From: an uncultured Acidimicrobiales bacterium
Lineage (GTDB): Bacteria > Actinomycetota > Acidimicrobiia > Acidimicrobiales > CADCSY01
DNA length: 33,961 nt
Assembly: GCA_902805555.1 (NCBI GenBank)
Contig: CADCSY010000009.1
Location: forward strand, 1 to 33,961
Reading direction: 5' to 3'
Part shown: piece by piece, positions 15,713 through 22,837 of the stretch
How the letters are laid out: each line of letters begins with the position of its first letter
Numbering within the stretch: position 1 is the stretch's first letter
Translations under genes and position numbers: made by a program
Notes under the pieces: generated by a model
Seen by the model: the letters and a program-made list of their open reading frames with translations, nothing else
What the model was told of the DNA's origin: nothing
Databases searched by the model: none

Positions 15713-16122
15713 GACACCGACCCGGCGGGGCGGAACACCGGGACCTGGACGTCGCCGCGACCCTCGAAGGCGACCTGGAGGGCCATGTCGAGCTCGAGGG
15801 CCTCGGGGGTCTGGGGGACGCCGACGATGTTCGACATCAGCCGCGGCCCCTCCTCGAGCTGGACCACGGCGATGGCGTAGGGGGCCTCGAACCCGGGGGC
15901 GGCCCGGTGGTTGATCACGTAGGTGTGCAGCGTCGCCCGGCCCGAGAGGGGCTTCCACACCACCTCGTCGGAGAGGCAGTCAGGGCAGAACGGCCGCGGC
16001 GGGAAGTAGAAGGTGTCGCAGTGGGTGCAGCGCTGCAGCCGCAGCTCCCCGGCGGCGCAGCCGTCCCAGTACGGCTGGGTCTCCGGGGTCGGCACCGGTG
16101 CGGCCTTGCTCGTCATGTCCAC
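15709..16122 (-). CDS. Zn-ribbon OB-fold protein (DUF35), thiolase partner
   Basis: A 137-residue DUF35 protein: an N-terminal helix (PETQPYWDGCAAGELRLQRC), a rubredoxin-like zinc ribbon with two CxxC pairs (CTHC and CPDC, about residues 32-49), then an OB-fold (LSGRATLHTYVINHRAAPGF to FEGRGDVQVPVF). Such proteins bind the acyl-CoA pantetheine and form complexes with thiolase-like enzymes. The stop overlaps the GTG of the thiolase gene. Starts at ATG 16122 or, two codons in, ATG 16116 are both possible. A perfect 18-bp palindrome ends 19 bases upstream and is probably the operator of this pair. Confidence 0.9.
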   Translation of the reverse strand: MDMTSKAAPVPTPETQPYWDGCAAGELRLQRCTHCDTFYFPPRPFCPDCLSDEVVWKPLSGRATLHTYVINHRAAPGFEAPYAIAVVQLEEGPRLMSNIVGVPQTPEALELDMALQVAFEGRGDVQVPVFRPAGSVS

Positions 16123-16140
16123 GGCCGGAGGTTCGCCGGG

Positions 16141-16158
16141 CTTGACCGGCCGGTCAAG
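16141..16158 (-). promoter_or_regulatory. Perfect 18-bp palindrome, probable TetR-type operator
   Basis: CTTGACCGGCCGGTCAAG is its own reverse complement and lies 19 bases before the DUF35 gene. It includes TTGACC, which could serve as a -35 hexamer, so a bound repressor would block transcription. It could alternatively be a terminator of the preceding gene (stop at 16189), but a loop-less stem makes that less likely. Confidence 0.6.
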
Positions 16159-16188
16159 TCCAGCCCCGGGCCGGGTGGGGGCTGGGGC

Positions 16189-17115
16189 TCAGGTGCCGGC
16201 CAGCCGGCCGACGACCTCGGCGAAGGCGTCGAGCTCGGGGTCGTGGATCACCCAGTCGTTGAGCCCCCAGCGCTCGCGACGCTCCACCAGCTGGTCGCAG
16301 ATCTCCTCGACGCTCCCGACGAGCGCCAGGGGTGCGTCGTGGGCCTGCTCGGGGCTGATGCCCATGGCCGGGCCCATCATCTCCGCCATCTCCTTGCGGT
16401 CGCCCCCCACCTGCACGATGAACGTGAGCATCTGCAGGTCGAGGTCGTCGAAGCGCTCCCCCGCGGCCTCCTTGATCCAGCCGATGCGCTTGTCGACCAT
16501 GTCCGCCACCGCCGACTGGGCCGTCGCCTGGTCGGTGGCGCCCGACTTCAGGTTCGGGTTGACCCCGACGATGTCGGCGTGGCGCGCGGCGTGGGACAGC
16601 ACCCGCTTGCCGCCGCCACCGATGAGCAGCTTCGGACCACCGCCTGCCGGGCGGGGCTGCCCGGCGGCGCCCTTGACCGAGTAGTGGGCGCCCTCGAAGG
16701 TGGCGGTGCCCTCCCGCAGCAGCTGGGTGTAGACGTCGACGGCCTCCTCGAAGCGGTCGACCCGCACCGCCGGCTCGTCGTAGGGGATGCCCGACTCCTC
16801 GTAGTCCGAGCGCATCCAGCCCGCCCCGAGGCCGAAGATGACCCGGCCCTCGCTGACGAGGTCGAGCGTGGCGATCTCCTTCGCGAGCACCACGGGGTGG
16901 CGGTAGTCGTTGTCGAACACGAGCGCGCCGATCTCCAGCGTGCTCGTCGCCTCGGCCGCCACGGTGAGGGCGACGAGCGGGCCCCACTGGTCGGTGAAGT
17001 GGTCGGGGATGTACAGGGCGGCGAGCCCGAGGTCCTCGGCCTTGCGGGCCCGTTCCCGCCAGGTCTTCGCGTCGGGTGCGTTCGAGGTCTGGAGGCCGAA
17101 GCGGAAGGGGCGCAT
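16189..17115 (-). CDS. LLM-class F420-dependent oxidoreductase (second)
   Basis: A 308-residue luciferase-like protein, clearly distinct from the one at 13470. It begins MRPFRFGLQTSNAPDAKTW and has EDLGLAALYIPDHFTDQWGP, STLEIGALVFDNDYRHPVVLAKEIATLDLVSEGRVIFGLGAGW and GGPKLLIGGGGKRVLSHAARHADIVGV. These match F420-using LLM enzymes of the actinobacterial TIGR03621-like group, as I recall it. It probably reduces or oxidises an unidentified small molecule with F420. ATG 17115 is preceded by TAGTGT at 7 bases, so a leaderless transcript is likely. The DUF35/thiolase pair follows after 66 bases containing the 18-bp palindrome. Confidence 0.9.
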   Translation of the reverse strand: MRPFRFGLQTSNAPDAKTWRERARKAEDLGLAALYIPDHFTDQWGPLVALTVAAEATSTLEIGALVFDNDYRHPVVLAKEIATLDLVSEGRVIFGLGAGWMRSDYEESGIPYDEPAVRVDRFEEAVDVYTQLLREGTATFEGAHYSVKGAAGQPRPAGGGPKLLIGGGGKRVLSHAARHADIVGVNPNLKSGATDQATAQSAVADMVDKRIGWIKEAAGERFDDLDLQMLTFIVQVGGDRKEMAEMMGPAMGISPEQAHDAPLALVGSVEEICDQLVERRERWGLNDWVIHDPELDAFAEVVGRLAGT

Positions 17116-17122
17116 GTCGCCG

Positions 17123-17128
17123 ACACTA
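17123..17128 (-). promoter_or_regulatory. Leaderless-type -10 box for the second LLM gene
   Basis: TAGTGT is followed by 7 bases and then ATG 17115 on the minus strand. Confidence 0.5.
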
Positions 17129-17212
17129 GGTCCATGCCCCCGCCGACAGGAGCGGCGCTCACCCTTCCTCGAGCGGTGCGGGAGGCGCCCGTGGTGGGAC
17201 GCGGCACGGGGC

Positions 17213-18178
17213 TCAGACGGTGAAGACGACCTTGCCGAAGAGCTCGCTCCCGAGCATCCGCTCGAACCCGGTCCGGGCGTCGGCGAGGGGGAGGACGGTG
17301 TCGATCACGGGGCGCACACCGGTCACCTCGCAGAACGACGCCAGGCGACCGAGCTCGTCCCTCGTGCCCATCGTGGACCCGACGACCCGGAGCTGCAGGA
17401 AGAACACGCGGTTCAGGTCGGCGGAGGGGTCGGCCCCGCTCGTGGCGCCGGACACCACCAGCGTGCCCCCCGGCCGGAGCGAGCGCAGGGAGTGGCTCCA
17501 GGTGGCCGCCCCCACCGTCTCCATCACGGCGTCGACCCGATCGGGGAGGCGGGCCCCCGGCTCGAACGCCTCGTGGGCCCCGAGCACGAGCGCCTGTGCC
17601 CGCTTCTCCTCGCTCCGGCTCGTGACCCACACCCGGAGCCCGGCGGCCCGCCCGAGGACCACGAGCGCGGTCGCCACACCTCCGCCTGCGCCCTGCACGA
17701 GCACCGTGCCACCCGGCGCCAGGCCGCTGTTGGTGAACAGCATCCGGTAGGCGGTGAGCCAGGCGGTCGGCAGGCAGGCCGCCTCCTCGAACGACAGCGA
17801 CGCCGGCTTGGGGACGACGTTGCCCGCCGGCACCGCCACCTTCGTCGCCAGGGTCCCGTCGTGCACCTCGGAGAGCAGCGAGCGCCGGGGGTCCAGGGTC
17901 TCGTCACCGGTCCACCCTGGGCTGGGCACCACGGCGTGGACGATGACGTCGTTGCCCTCGGCGTCCACACCCGCGGCGTCACACCCGAGGACGATCGGCA
18001 ACCGCTCCTCCTTGATCCCCACCCCCCGCAGCGTCCACAGGTCGTGGTGGTTCAGGGCGGCCGCCCGCACCTCGACGACGACCCAGCCGTCGGCCGGCTC
18101 GGGGTCGGGCCGCTCCCCGACCACGAGGCCGGCGAGCGGGTCGGCGGGATCGGCTGAGGCAGCGGTGACGGCGAGCAC
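17213..18178 (-). CDS. Zinc-free MDR-family oxidoreductase (quinone oxidoreductase-like)
   Basis: A 321-residue medium-chain dehydrogenase/reductase. The N-terminal GroES-like domain has [20 protein letters not shown] and LGCDAAGV. The Rossmann domain has [36 protein letters not shown]. The cysteines that bind catalytic and structural zinc in alcohol dehydrogenases are absent, so it belongs with NADPH-dependent quinone oxidoreductase or enoyl reductase-like members. Direction of reaction and substrate are unknown. GTG 18178 is set by TAGCGT 6 bases upstream. It diverges from the DUF5655 gene through a 66-base gap holding -10 boxes for both directions. Confidence 0.9.
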   Translation of the reverse strand: MLAVTAASADPADPLAGLVVGERPDPEPADGWVVVEVRAAALNHHDLWTLRGVGIKEERLPIVLGCDAAGVDAEGNDVIVHAVVPSPGWTGDETLDPRRSLLSEVHDGTLATKVAVPAGNVVPKPASLSFEEAACLPTAWLTAYRMLFTNSGLAPGGTVLVQGAGGGVATALVVLGRAAGLRVWVTSRSEEKRAQALVLGAHEAFEPGARLPDRVDAVMETVGAATWSHSLRSLRPGGTLVVSGATSGADPSADLNRVFFLQLRVVGSTMGTRDELGRLASFCEVTGVRPVIDTVLPLADARTGFERMLGSELFGKVVFTV

Positions 18179-18184
18179 GGCCGG

Positions 18185-18190
18185 ACGCTA
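18185..18190 (-). promoter_or_regulatory. Leaderless-type -10 box for the MDR gene
   Basis: TAGCGT is followed by 6 bases and then GTG 18178 on the minus strand. It is one of five exact TAGCGT sites in the window at this distance from a start. Confidence 0.55.
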
Positions 18191-18229
18191 ACGGCGGGCG
18201 GCAGGAGGACGTGCGGGGGGCTCGAGCGG

Positions 18230-18235
18230 CATGAT
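18230..18235 (+). promoter_or_regulatory. Candidate -10 box for the DUF5655 gene
   Basis: CATGAT is followed by 9 bases and then ATG 18245. It belongs to the CANGAT group seen also at azlC, MOSC and the phosphoesterase. The spacer GGCGGGAGC could alternatively serve as a ribosome-binding site. Confidence 0.3.
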
Positions 18236-18244
18236 GGCGGGAGC

Positions 18245-18661
18245 ATGACGATGTGGACGTGCCCCGAGTGCGGCCGGCGCTTCGGCGTCGTCCGGCAGGG
18301 TCACGACTGCGCGCCGGCCCTGGGCATCGAGGAGTACTTCTCGACCGGGCCCGAGCACGAGCGACCCGTGTTCGAGGAGGTGCACGCCCACCTGGAGTCG
18401 CTGGGCGAGGTGCACGTGGAGCCGGTGTCGGTCGGCATCTTCTTCAAGCGTGGGCGGACCTTCGCCCAGCTCCGGCCGATGACGAGGTGGGTCGCGCTGT
18501 CGTTCGTCCTGTCGAGGACGGTGACGGACCGCCGCATCGCCCGGAAGGTGCAGAGCCAGGGCAGCCGCCACCACCACGTGGTGAACCTCCGTGTCCCGGC
18601 CGACGTCGACGACAGGGTCCGGGGCTGGCTGAGCGAGGCCTTCGACGAGGCGGGGCGCTGA
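18245..18661 (+). CDS. DUF5655 protein with N-terminal zinc finger
   Basis: A 138-residue protein starting [22 protein letters not shown], a short C-x2-C...H-x-C zinc-finger-like segment. It is followed by a DUF5655-type domain, recognised by [33 protein letters not shown] and [12 protein letters not shown], and a C-terminal [24 protein letters not shown]5655 is predicted to resemble nucleic-acid or nucleotide-transport related folds, but I know no tested function. ATG 18251, two codons in, is also possible. It is followed in the same direction by the MOSC gene 41 bases later, which appears to have its own promoter. Confidence 0.8.
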   Translation: MTMWTCPECGRRFGVVRQGHDCAPALGIEEYFSTGPEHERPVFEEVHAHLESLGEVHVEPVSVGIFFKRGRTFAQLRPMTRWVALSFVLSRTVTDRRIARKVQSQGSRHHHVVNLRVPADVDDRVRGWLSEAFDEAGR

Positions 18662-18691
18662 CGCAGCAGGCGGGACAGCCGGCTGTTGGGT

Positions 18692-18697
18692 CAAGAT
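18692..18697 (+). promoter_or_regulatory. Candidate -10 box for the MOSC gene
   Basis: CAAGAT is followed by 5 bases and then ATG 18703, a spacing slightly short of the 6-8 seen elsewhere. Confidence 0.3.
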
Positions 18698-18702
18698 GGC
18701 GC

Positions 18703-19608
18703 ATGGACGCAGGTGTGGCGACCGTCGTCGGACGGGTCGGGCAGGTGTGGCGCTTCCCGGTGAAGTCGATGCTCGGCGAGCGCCTCGAACAGGCCGAGGT
18801 CACGTCGGCAGGCGTCGTCGGCGACCGCTCCTGGGCCCTCGTCGACACGACCGACGGGAAGGTCGTCAGCGCCAAGAACCCGAGGAAGTGGGCCCGGACG
18901 CTCGAGCTGCGGGCCTCGTACCTCGAAGAGCCGGTGGCGGGTGGCCCGGCGCAGCCGGTGTCGATCGAGCTCCCCGACGGGACGGTGGCGACGAGCCGGG
19001 ACGCGGGGATCGACGGCGTGCTCTCGGGGTTCCTCGGCCGGGACGTGCACCTCGAGTCGGTGGCACCCCAGCAGCGGACGATGGAGGAGACCTGGCCCGA
19101 CGTCGAGGGGCTCGCCCCGGAGACCTTCATCGAGCGCACCCGGATCGACACGGGCGTGGACGGCGAGACGGTGAGCGACATCGCCATGGCGATGGCGGCG
19201 CCGCCGGGGACGTTCTTCGACCTCTCCGTGCTCCACCTCGTCACCGAGGCCACCCTGCAGGAGCTGACCCGGCTCCAGCCCGACGGCGCCTTCGACGTCC
19301 GCCGCTACCGACCCAACGTCCTGGTCGAGGGCGCCGGCGCCGGCTTCGTGGAGAACGGCTGGGTGGGGCGACGGGTGGCGCTCGGGGACCAGGTCGAGGT
19401 GCAGGTGTCCCTGCCGACGATGCGCTGCATCATGACGACCCTGGCGATGGAGGACCTCCCTCGCGACCCGAGCCTGCTGCGCACGATCGCCTCCCACAAC
19501 CGCATCGAGATCGGCGGGCTGGGCACCTGGGCGTGCGCCGGCGTCTACGGCGACGCCGCAGCGCAAGGCACCGTGGCGGTGGGCGACGAGGTGCGCCTGT
19601 CGGGCTGA
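18703..19608 (+). CDS. MOSC domain protein with N-terminal beta-barrel
   Basis: The 301-residue product has an N-terminal MOSC_N barrel (VGQVWRFPVKSMLGERLEQAEVTSAGVVGDRSWAL) and a C-terminal MOSC domain (FFDLSVLHLVTEATLQEL, FDVRRYRPNVLVEG, LGDQVEVQVSLPTMRCIMTTL). This is the architecture of YcbX and mARC-like molybdenum enzymes. The cysteine in PTMRCIMTT corresponds to the conserved MOSC cysteine that binds the cofactor. mARC enzymes reduce N-hydroxylated compounds; whether this one does is unproven. The frame is open far upstream but ATG 18703 starts the conserved region. It converges with the GGDEF gene, the two stops separated by 15 bases within a 7-bp hairpin. Confidence 0.9.
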   Translation: MDAGVATVVGRVGQVWRFPVKSMLGERLEQAEVTSAGVVGDRSWALVDTTDGKVVSAKNPRKWARTLELRASYLEEPVAGGPAQPVSIELPDGTVATSRDAGIDGVLSGFLGRDVHLESVAPQQRTMEETWPDVEGLAPETFIERTRIDTGVDGETVSDIAMAMAAPPGTFFDLSVLHLVTEATLQELTRLQPDGAFDVRRYRPNVLVEGAGAGFVENGWVGRRVALGDQVEVQVSLPTMRCIMTTLAMEDLPRDPSLLRTIASHNRIEIGGLGTWACAGVYGDAAAQGTVAVGDEVRLSG

Positions 19609-19627
19609 GGGCCGGCCCCTCCCTCAG
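19605..19627. terminator. Possible bidirectional terminator hairpin
   Basis: CTGAGGG (19605-19611) pairs with CCCTCAG (19621-19627) across the junction of the convergent MOSC and GGDEF genes. The stem overlaps both stop codons. Confidence 0.45.
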
Positions 19628-21264
19628 GAGGTCGACGCTGCGTCAGCGAGGCGGTTCGGGTCGGCAGTCGCCGGACGGGCGGTGGCACGCAGGACCGCAC
19701 GTCCCCCGCCCGTCCCCTTCGACTCGTACATCGCCGCATCGGCGCAGGCGATGAGGTGGTCGGCATCGACCGTGCCGGGCGCCCAGGCGACGCCGACGCT
19801 GGCACTCGGTTCCAGCACCACGCCCCGCAGCGGCACCGGAGCCCGGATGATCGAGGCGATGCGCTCCCCGAGGATGAGCCCCTCGGCTGCGCTCGTCACG
19901 TCCGGGCAGATGACCAGGAACTCGTCGCCGCCCACGCGCCCCACGACGTCGCCCGTGCGCACGGCGGTCCGCAACCGGTCGGCGACGATCACGAGGAGGG
20001 CGTCGCCGGCCCCGTGGCCGAGGCGGTCGTTCACCGCCTTGAACCGGTCGACGTCGACGAAGATCACGGCGGTGTCCTGGCCCGGGGTGCCGAGGGCCGA
20101 CGCCAGGATGCCCATCGCCGTCGAGCGGTTGACGCACGACGTGAGCTCGTCGTACGTGGCGCGGTGCTCAAGCTCAGCCTGCATGAGCGAGGCGTCGGTG
20201 ACGTCGGTGACGGAGCCCACGGCGCCGGTCACCCGGCCGTCGGGCGAGGTGAGGGCCCGGATGGCGACGTCGCACCGTCGGCGACCGGAGCCGTCCACAG
20301 GGTCGATCTGCAGGGTGAGGTCGACGTCGGCCCCGGCGAGGACCGCCTCGACCGCCGCCTCGAGCGCCTCCGCGTCGACGACGCAGCCGAGGAGCAGGTC
20401 CGAGTCGGCGTCGGGGGGCGATCCCGTGATCCGGTGCAGCTCCTTGTTGGCGTAGACGAGGTTCCCGTCGACGTCGATCTGCCAGACGCCGATCGGGAGC
20501 GCCCCCGCCAGACGACGGAAGAGCTGCTCGCTGGCCCGGACGGCTTCGTGCGCCTCCACCTCCTCGGTGATGTCGAACATCTCGCAGTCGACGTGGCCGC
20601 CCCCCTCGGCGTCGAGGAGGTTCCGGTTCGAGAGCTCCATCCACACCCAGTGACCGTCGCGGTGCCGGTGGCGGAGACGGCAGCGGGAGGTGGCCCCGGG
20701 CTGCGAGAGGACCTCCATCCAGGTGTCGATGGCGATGTTGCGGTCGTCGGGGTGGTACAGCTCGAGCGTCCGCTGCCCCACGAGGTCGGACGGCTCCCAA
20801 CCCAGCACGGCGGTGACGTCCCCGTCGACCTCGAGCACGAGCGCCAGGTCGCTCTTGCGGAGGCGTACGAGCCGCGGAGGTGGCGCGACGATCCGAGCTG
20901 CCTCCTCGAGCTGCTCCCCCGGCCCGTCGACGGGGACGAGGACGCCGACGTGCACGCCGTGGGGGACGGTGACGTCGACGAGGTGCAGGACGGCTCGCCC
21001 CCCGGCCGACCCCGCCACCTGCACGGTGACCCGGGCCGAGCAGTCGACACGAGACCTCACCCAGGCGTCGACCACCTTCGGACGGTCCTCGGGCACCACG
21101 AGGTCGATCGCCGACCTCGCCTGCGCCACTCGCTGGCCGGTGAGGGGGACGCTGTCGGGCATCGGCACGAACAGCCCGTCGTGTCCGATCGCAGCGACGA
21201 GCGCGTCGGGGTTCTTGGCGAGGAGTGCCCGCAGCGCCGCATCTCTCACCTCGACCTCGTCCAC
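19624..21264 (-). CDS. PAS-PAS-GGDEF diguanylate cyclase
   Basis: A 546-residue protein from GTG 21264. An N-terminal region of about 140 residues without a confident family is followed by two PAS domains (about 150-255, containing LGWEPSDLVGQRTLELYHPDD; and about 265-375, containing IGVWQIDVDGNLVYANKELHRITG) and a GGDEF domain. The active-site loop is GRVGGDEFLV (GGDEF at about 445). RTGD lies exactly five residues before it, the RxxD inhibitory site, so product inhibition is likely. VDVDRFKAVNDRLGHGAGD is also intact. The enzyme should make c-di-GMP in response to a PAS-bound signal. No EAL domain or membrane segment is seen. The GTG has GGGGG upstream. The frame could extend 24 codons, but that part looks non-coding. 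Confidence 0.9.
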   Translation of the reverse strand: MDEVEVRDAALRALLAKNPDALVAAIGHDGLFVPMPDSVPLTGQRVAQARSAIDLVVPEDRPKVVDAWVRSRVDCSARVTVQVAGSAGGRAVLHLVDVTVPHGVHVGVLVPVDGPGEQLEEAARIVAPPPRLVRLRKSDLALVLEVDGDVTAVLGWEPSDLVGQRTLELYHPDDRNIAIDTWMEVLSQPGATSRCRLRHRHRDGHWVWMELSNRNLLDAEGGGHVDCEMFDITEEVEAHEAVRASEQLFRRLAGALPIGVWQIDVDGNLVYANKELHRITGSPPDADSDLLLGCVVDAEALEAAVEAVLAGADVDLTLQIDPVDGSGRRRCDVAIRALTSPDGRVTGAVGSVTDVTDASLMQAELEHRATYDELTSCVNRSTAMGILASALGTPGQDTAVIFVDVDRFKAVNDRLGHGAGDALLVIVADRLRTAVRTGDVVGRVGGDEFLVICPDVTSAAEGLILGERIASIIRAPVPLRGVVLEPSASVGVAWAPGTVDADHLIACADAAMYESKGTGGGRAVLRATARPATADPNRLADAASTS

Positions 21265-21425
21265 CGCATGCCCCCATCTCTGTGTGCTGTCACATCGGAG
21301 GGACGGCGGGTGCACTTGACCGCGAGGCGACCGCACCGGAGGGGACGACCCCCGGAGGGTGTCGTGGCGCTGCTCCCGCTTTGCGCCGCGACCACCGGCA
21401 GTTCGTTGTTCGGAGCCCCGCTCGC

Positions 21426-22541
21426 CTACGCCTGCGGGTCGTCGGCGGGCGTGAGGTCGAGCGGCGGGTAGTACCGCTCGGCACCCATGGCCCGCACCTC
21501 GCTCAACCAGTCGCTCTCATAGGGCCACTCGGCCTCGCGCCCCTCGACCGGGCCCTGCCAGAACCGCTCGAAGGGTCCGGTGCCGGGTGACGCCAGCGAC
21601 CAGGCCTGGCGCTTGTAGGAGAAGTTGTCGGGCTGCAGCCGGTGCGCCTCCCTGAAGTGCCGGACCGCGCCGGGCTCGTCCCCGGCCCGCCACAGGTGCT
21701 GGGCCAGCGCGAAGTGCGCCGCCGCCTCGGCACTCGACCGGTCCCGACGACCGGACCGGTCGACGACCTGTTCGGGGCTCAGGGCGTAGCGGCTCTCGGA
21801 CCCGTGGGCGACCCAGTCCCGCAGGGCGAGCACGTAGGCATCGGGGTCGGCCTGGATCTTCGAGGCCTCCTCGAAGATCTCCCGCATGTGGTCGGGCGTG
21901 CCCTCGGGGACGCCGCGGCCGCTCCGCGCGCCCCGCCCGGGCGGGAAGGCCGGCTCGGCCGGGCGCACGACGACGCCCTCCTCGTCGATCCAGAGGCCGT
22001 TCGGGATGTTGACGACGCCGAAGCGCTCGGCCATGACGTGGCCGACGTCGACCAGCGAGGGGTGGGTCGGCGCCGCCGCCTCGATGAACGGCCGGCACGC
22101 CTCGGGGCCGGCGGTGTCCATGCCGACGGTGACGATCTCGAGCCCCTGGGGGTGGAGCTCCTCGCGCAGGGCCTGCCACACGGGCAGGTCACGGGCGCAC
22201 CCTCAATAGGGGGCCCAGGCGACGAGCAGCACCTTCTGCCCCCGCAGGGAGGACAGGCGGAACAGCGCACCCTCTGCGTCGGGCAGCTCGAGCTCGGGTG
22301 CCACCGCGGTCGGGAGGGCACGGTCCTCGAGCGACGCCGGGCCGAGGGCCCACAGGCCCACCTCCTCGTCGTGGACGAGCGGCATCCCGAGGCGCTCGGC
22401 CACCGCCCCGACGTCGACGAGGTCGCCGCCAGGCGGGAGCGGCACGCAGATCTCGCCGCGGCAGGCACCCTGCGGCTTGAGCGCCCAACCGGTCTCGGCC
22501 TCGAAGCGCTCGCGCGGCACGTGCAGGTCCTCGAGGATCAT
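21426..22541 (-). CDS. Thioredoxin-fold selenoprotein, UGA read as selenocysteine (WAPYUGC motif)
   Basis: Two open frames on the minus strand (22541 to 22206 and 22202 to 21426) are in the same register, separated only by TGA 22205-22203. Read through, they give 371 residues. Residues 109-115 are WAPY-U-GC, then ARDLPVWQALREEL, the redox motif and following helix of a TlpA/ResA-like or peroxiredoxin-like fold, with U113 where homologous folds carry the attacking cysteine. A strand (KVLLVAWAPY) precedes it, and the cis-proline segment VNIPNGLWID (Pro180) follows. The N-terminus has another cysteine pair (C27, C32), and residues 270-304 look TPR-like. A SECIS-like hairpin starts 4 bases after the UGA. 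ATG 22541 follows TAGCGT by 6 bases. No signal peptide, so it is likely cytoplasmic. A ResA-like selenoprotein family with a WAxxUGC motif is, to my memory, known. Ordinary gene callers would split it in two. Confidence 0.87.
22163..22199 (-). promoter_or_regulatory. Bacterial SECIS element
   Basis: On the minus-strand mRNA, counting from the base after UGA, CCUGCC (+15 to +20) pairs perfectly with GGCAGG (+26 to +31) around the loop CGUGU, which has the G and GU expected in bacterial SECIS loops. The loop starts 20 bases after the UGA, inside the usual 16-37 window. A lower stem U4-G40, G5-C39, C6-G38, G7-C37, C8-G36 closes a hairpin of 37 bases. It would bind SelB. Confidence 0.8.
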
Positions 22542-22547
22542 GCCCAG

Positions 22548-22553
22548 ACGCTA
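22548..22553 (-). promoter_or_regulatory. Leaderless-type -10 box for the selenoprotein gene
   Basis: TAGCGT is followed by 6 bases and then ATG 22541 on the minus strand. Confidence 0.55.
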
Positions 22554-22602
22554 GTGGTGCGCCGCTCCCCCACGTCGACGTCCCCGCGCGCCGGCTGCCG
22601 CT

Positions 22603-22800
22603 CAGGGGCTGGCTGCCGGAGCCACGCCGGCGAAGCGGGGCGGCACCGTCCTCCAGTGGGACACGAGCGGCGCGCGCCGTGAAGCTGATGGCGTGGAGCC
22701 AGCCCACGAGCATGAACAGGTCGTGCAGCTCGGCGTCGCCGAGGTGCTCCCTGAGGCGGTGCCACAGGTCGTCGGTGATGTCGGAGGTGTCCCGCCTGCC
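22603..22800 (-). pseudogene. Remnant of a carboxymuconolactone-decarboxylase-like gene
   Basis: One minus-strand frame between about 22790 and 22630 reads DITDDLWHRLREHLGDAELH, then DLFMLVGWLHAISFTARAAR and VPLEDGA. This is very like the C-terminal end of actinobacterial CMD-family proteins (AhpD-like fold). There it should continue as PRF, and exactly that follows in another frame (PRFAGVAPAASP, then TGA 22605-22603), so a one-step frameshift lies near 22625. No start codon or N-terminal half is present; upstream is the DUF2277 promoter. I read it as a truncated, frameshifted remnant filling the gap between the divergent selenoprotein and DUF2277 genes. Confidence 0.5.
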
Positions 22801-22824
22801 GCACGGAGGCGGCCGGGGCGGTCC

Positions 22825-22830
22825 TAGGGT
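22825..22830 (+). promoter_or_regulatory. Leaderless-type -10 box for the DUF2277 gene
   Basis: TAGGGT is followed by 7 bases and then ATG 22838. Confidence 0.5.
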
Positions 22831-22837
22831 CGCGCCC

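Noticed and set aside
21331-21356. Imperfect hairpin in the gap after the selenoprotein gene as a terminator
   Set aside because: Only a 4-bp G/C run pairs before a bulge and it lies about 70 bases past the stop; no other signal or RNA gene was seen in 21265-21425.
22182-22541. Two separate genes, or a pseudogene with a nonsense mutation, instead of one selenoprotein
   Set aside because: The frames are in exact register, the second lacks a natural start and ribosome-binding site at 22181, the TGA falls on the catalytic position, and a SECIS-like hairpin follows at the right distance.
22679-22837. Upstream extension of the DUF2277 frame
   Set aside because: The family begins at MCRNI (22838), a -10 box lies just ahead, and the extension is antisense to the CMD-like remnant.
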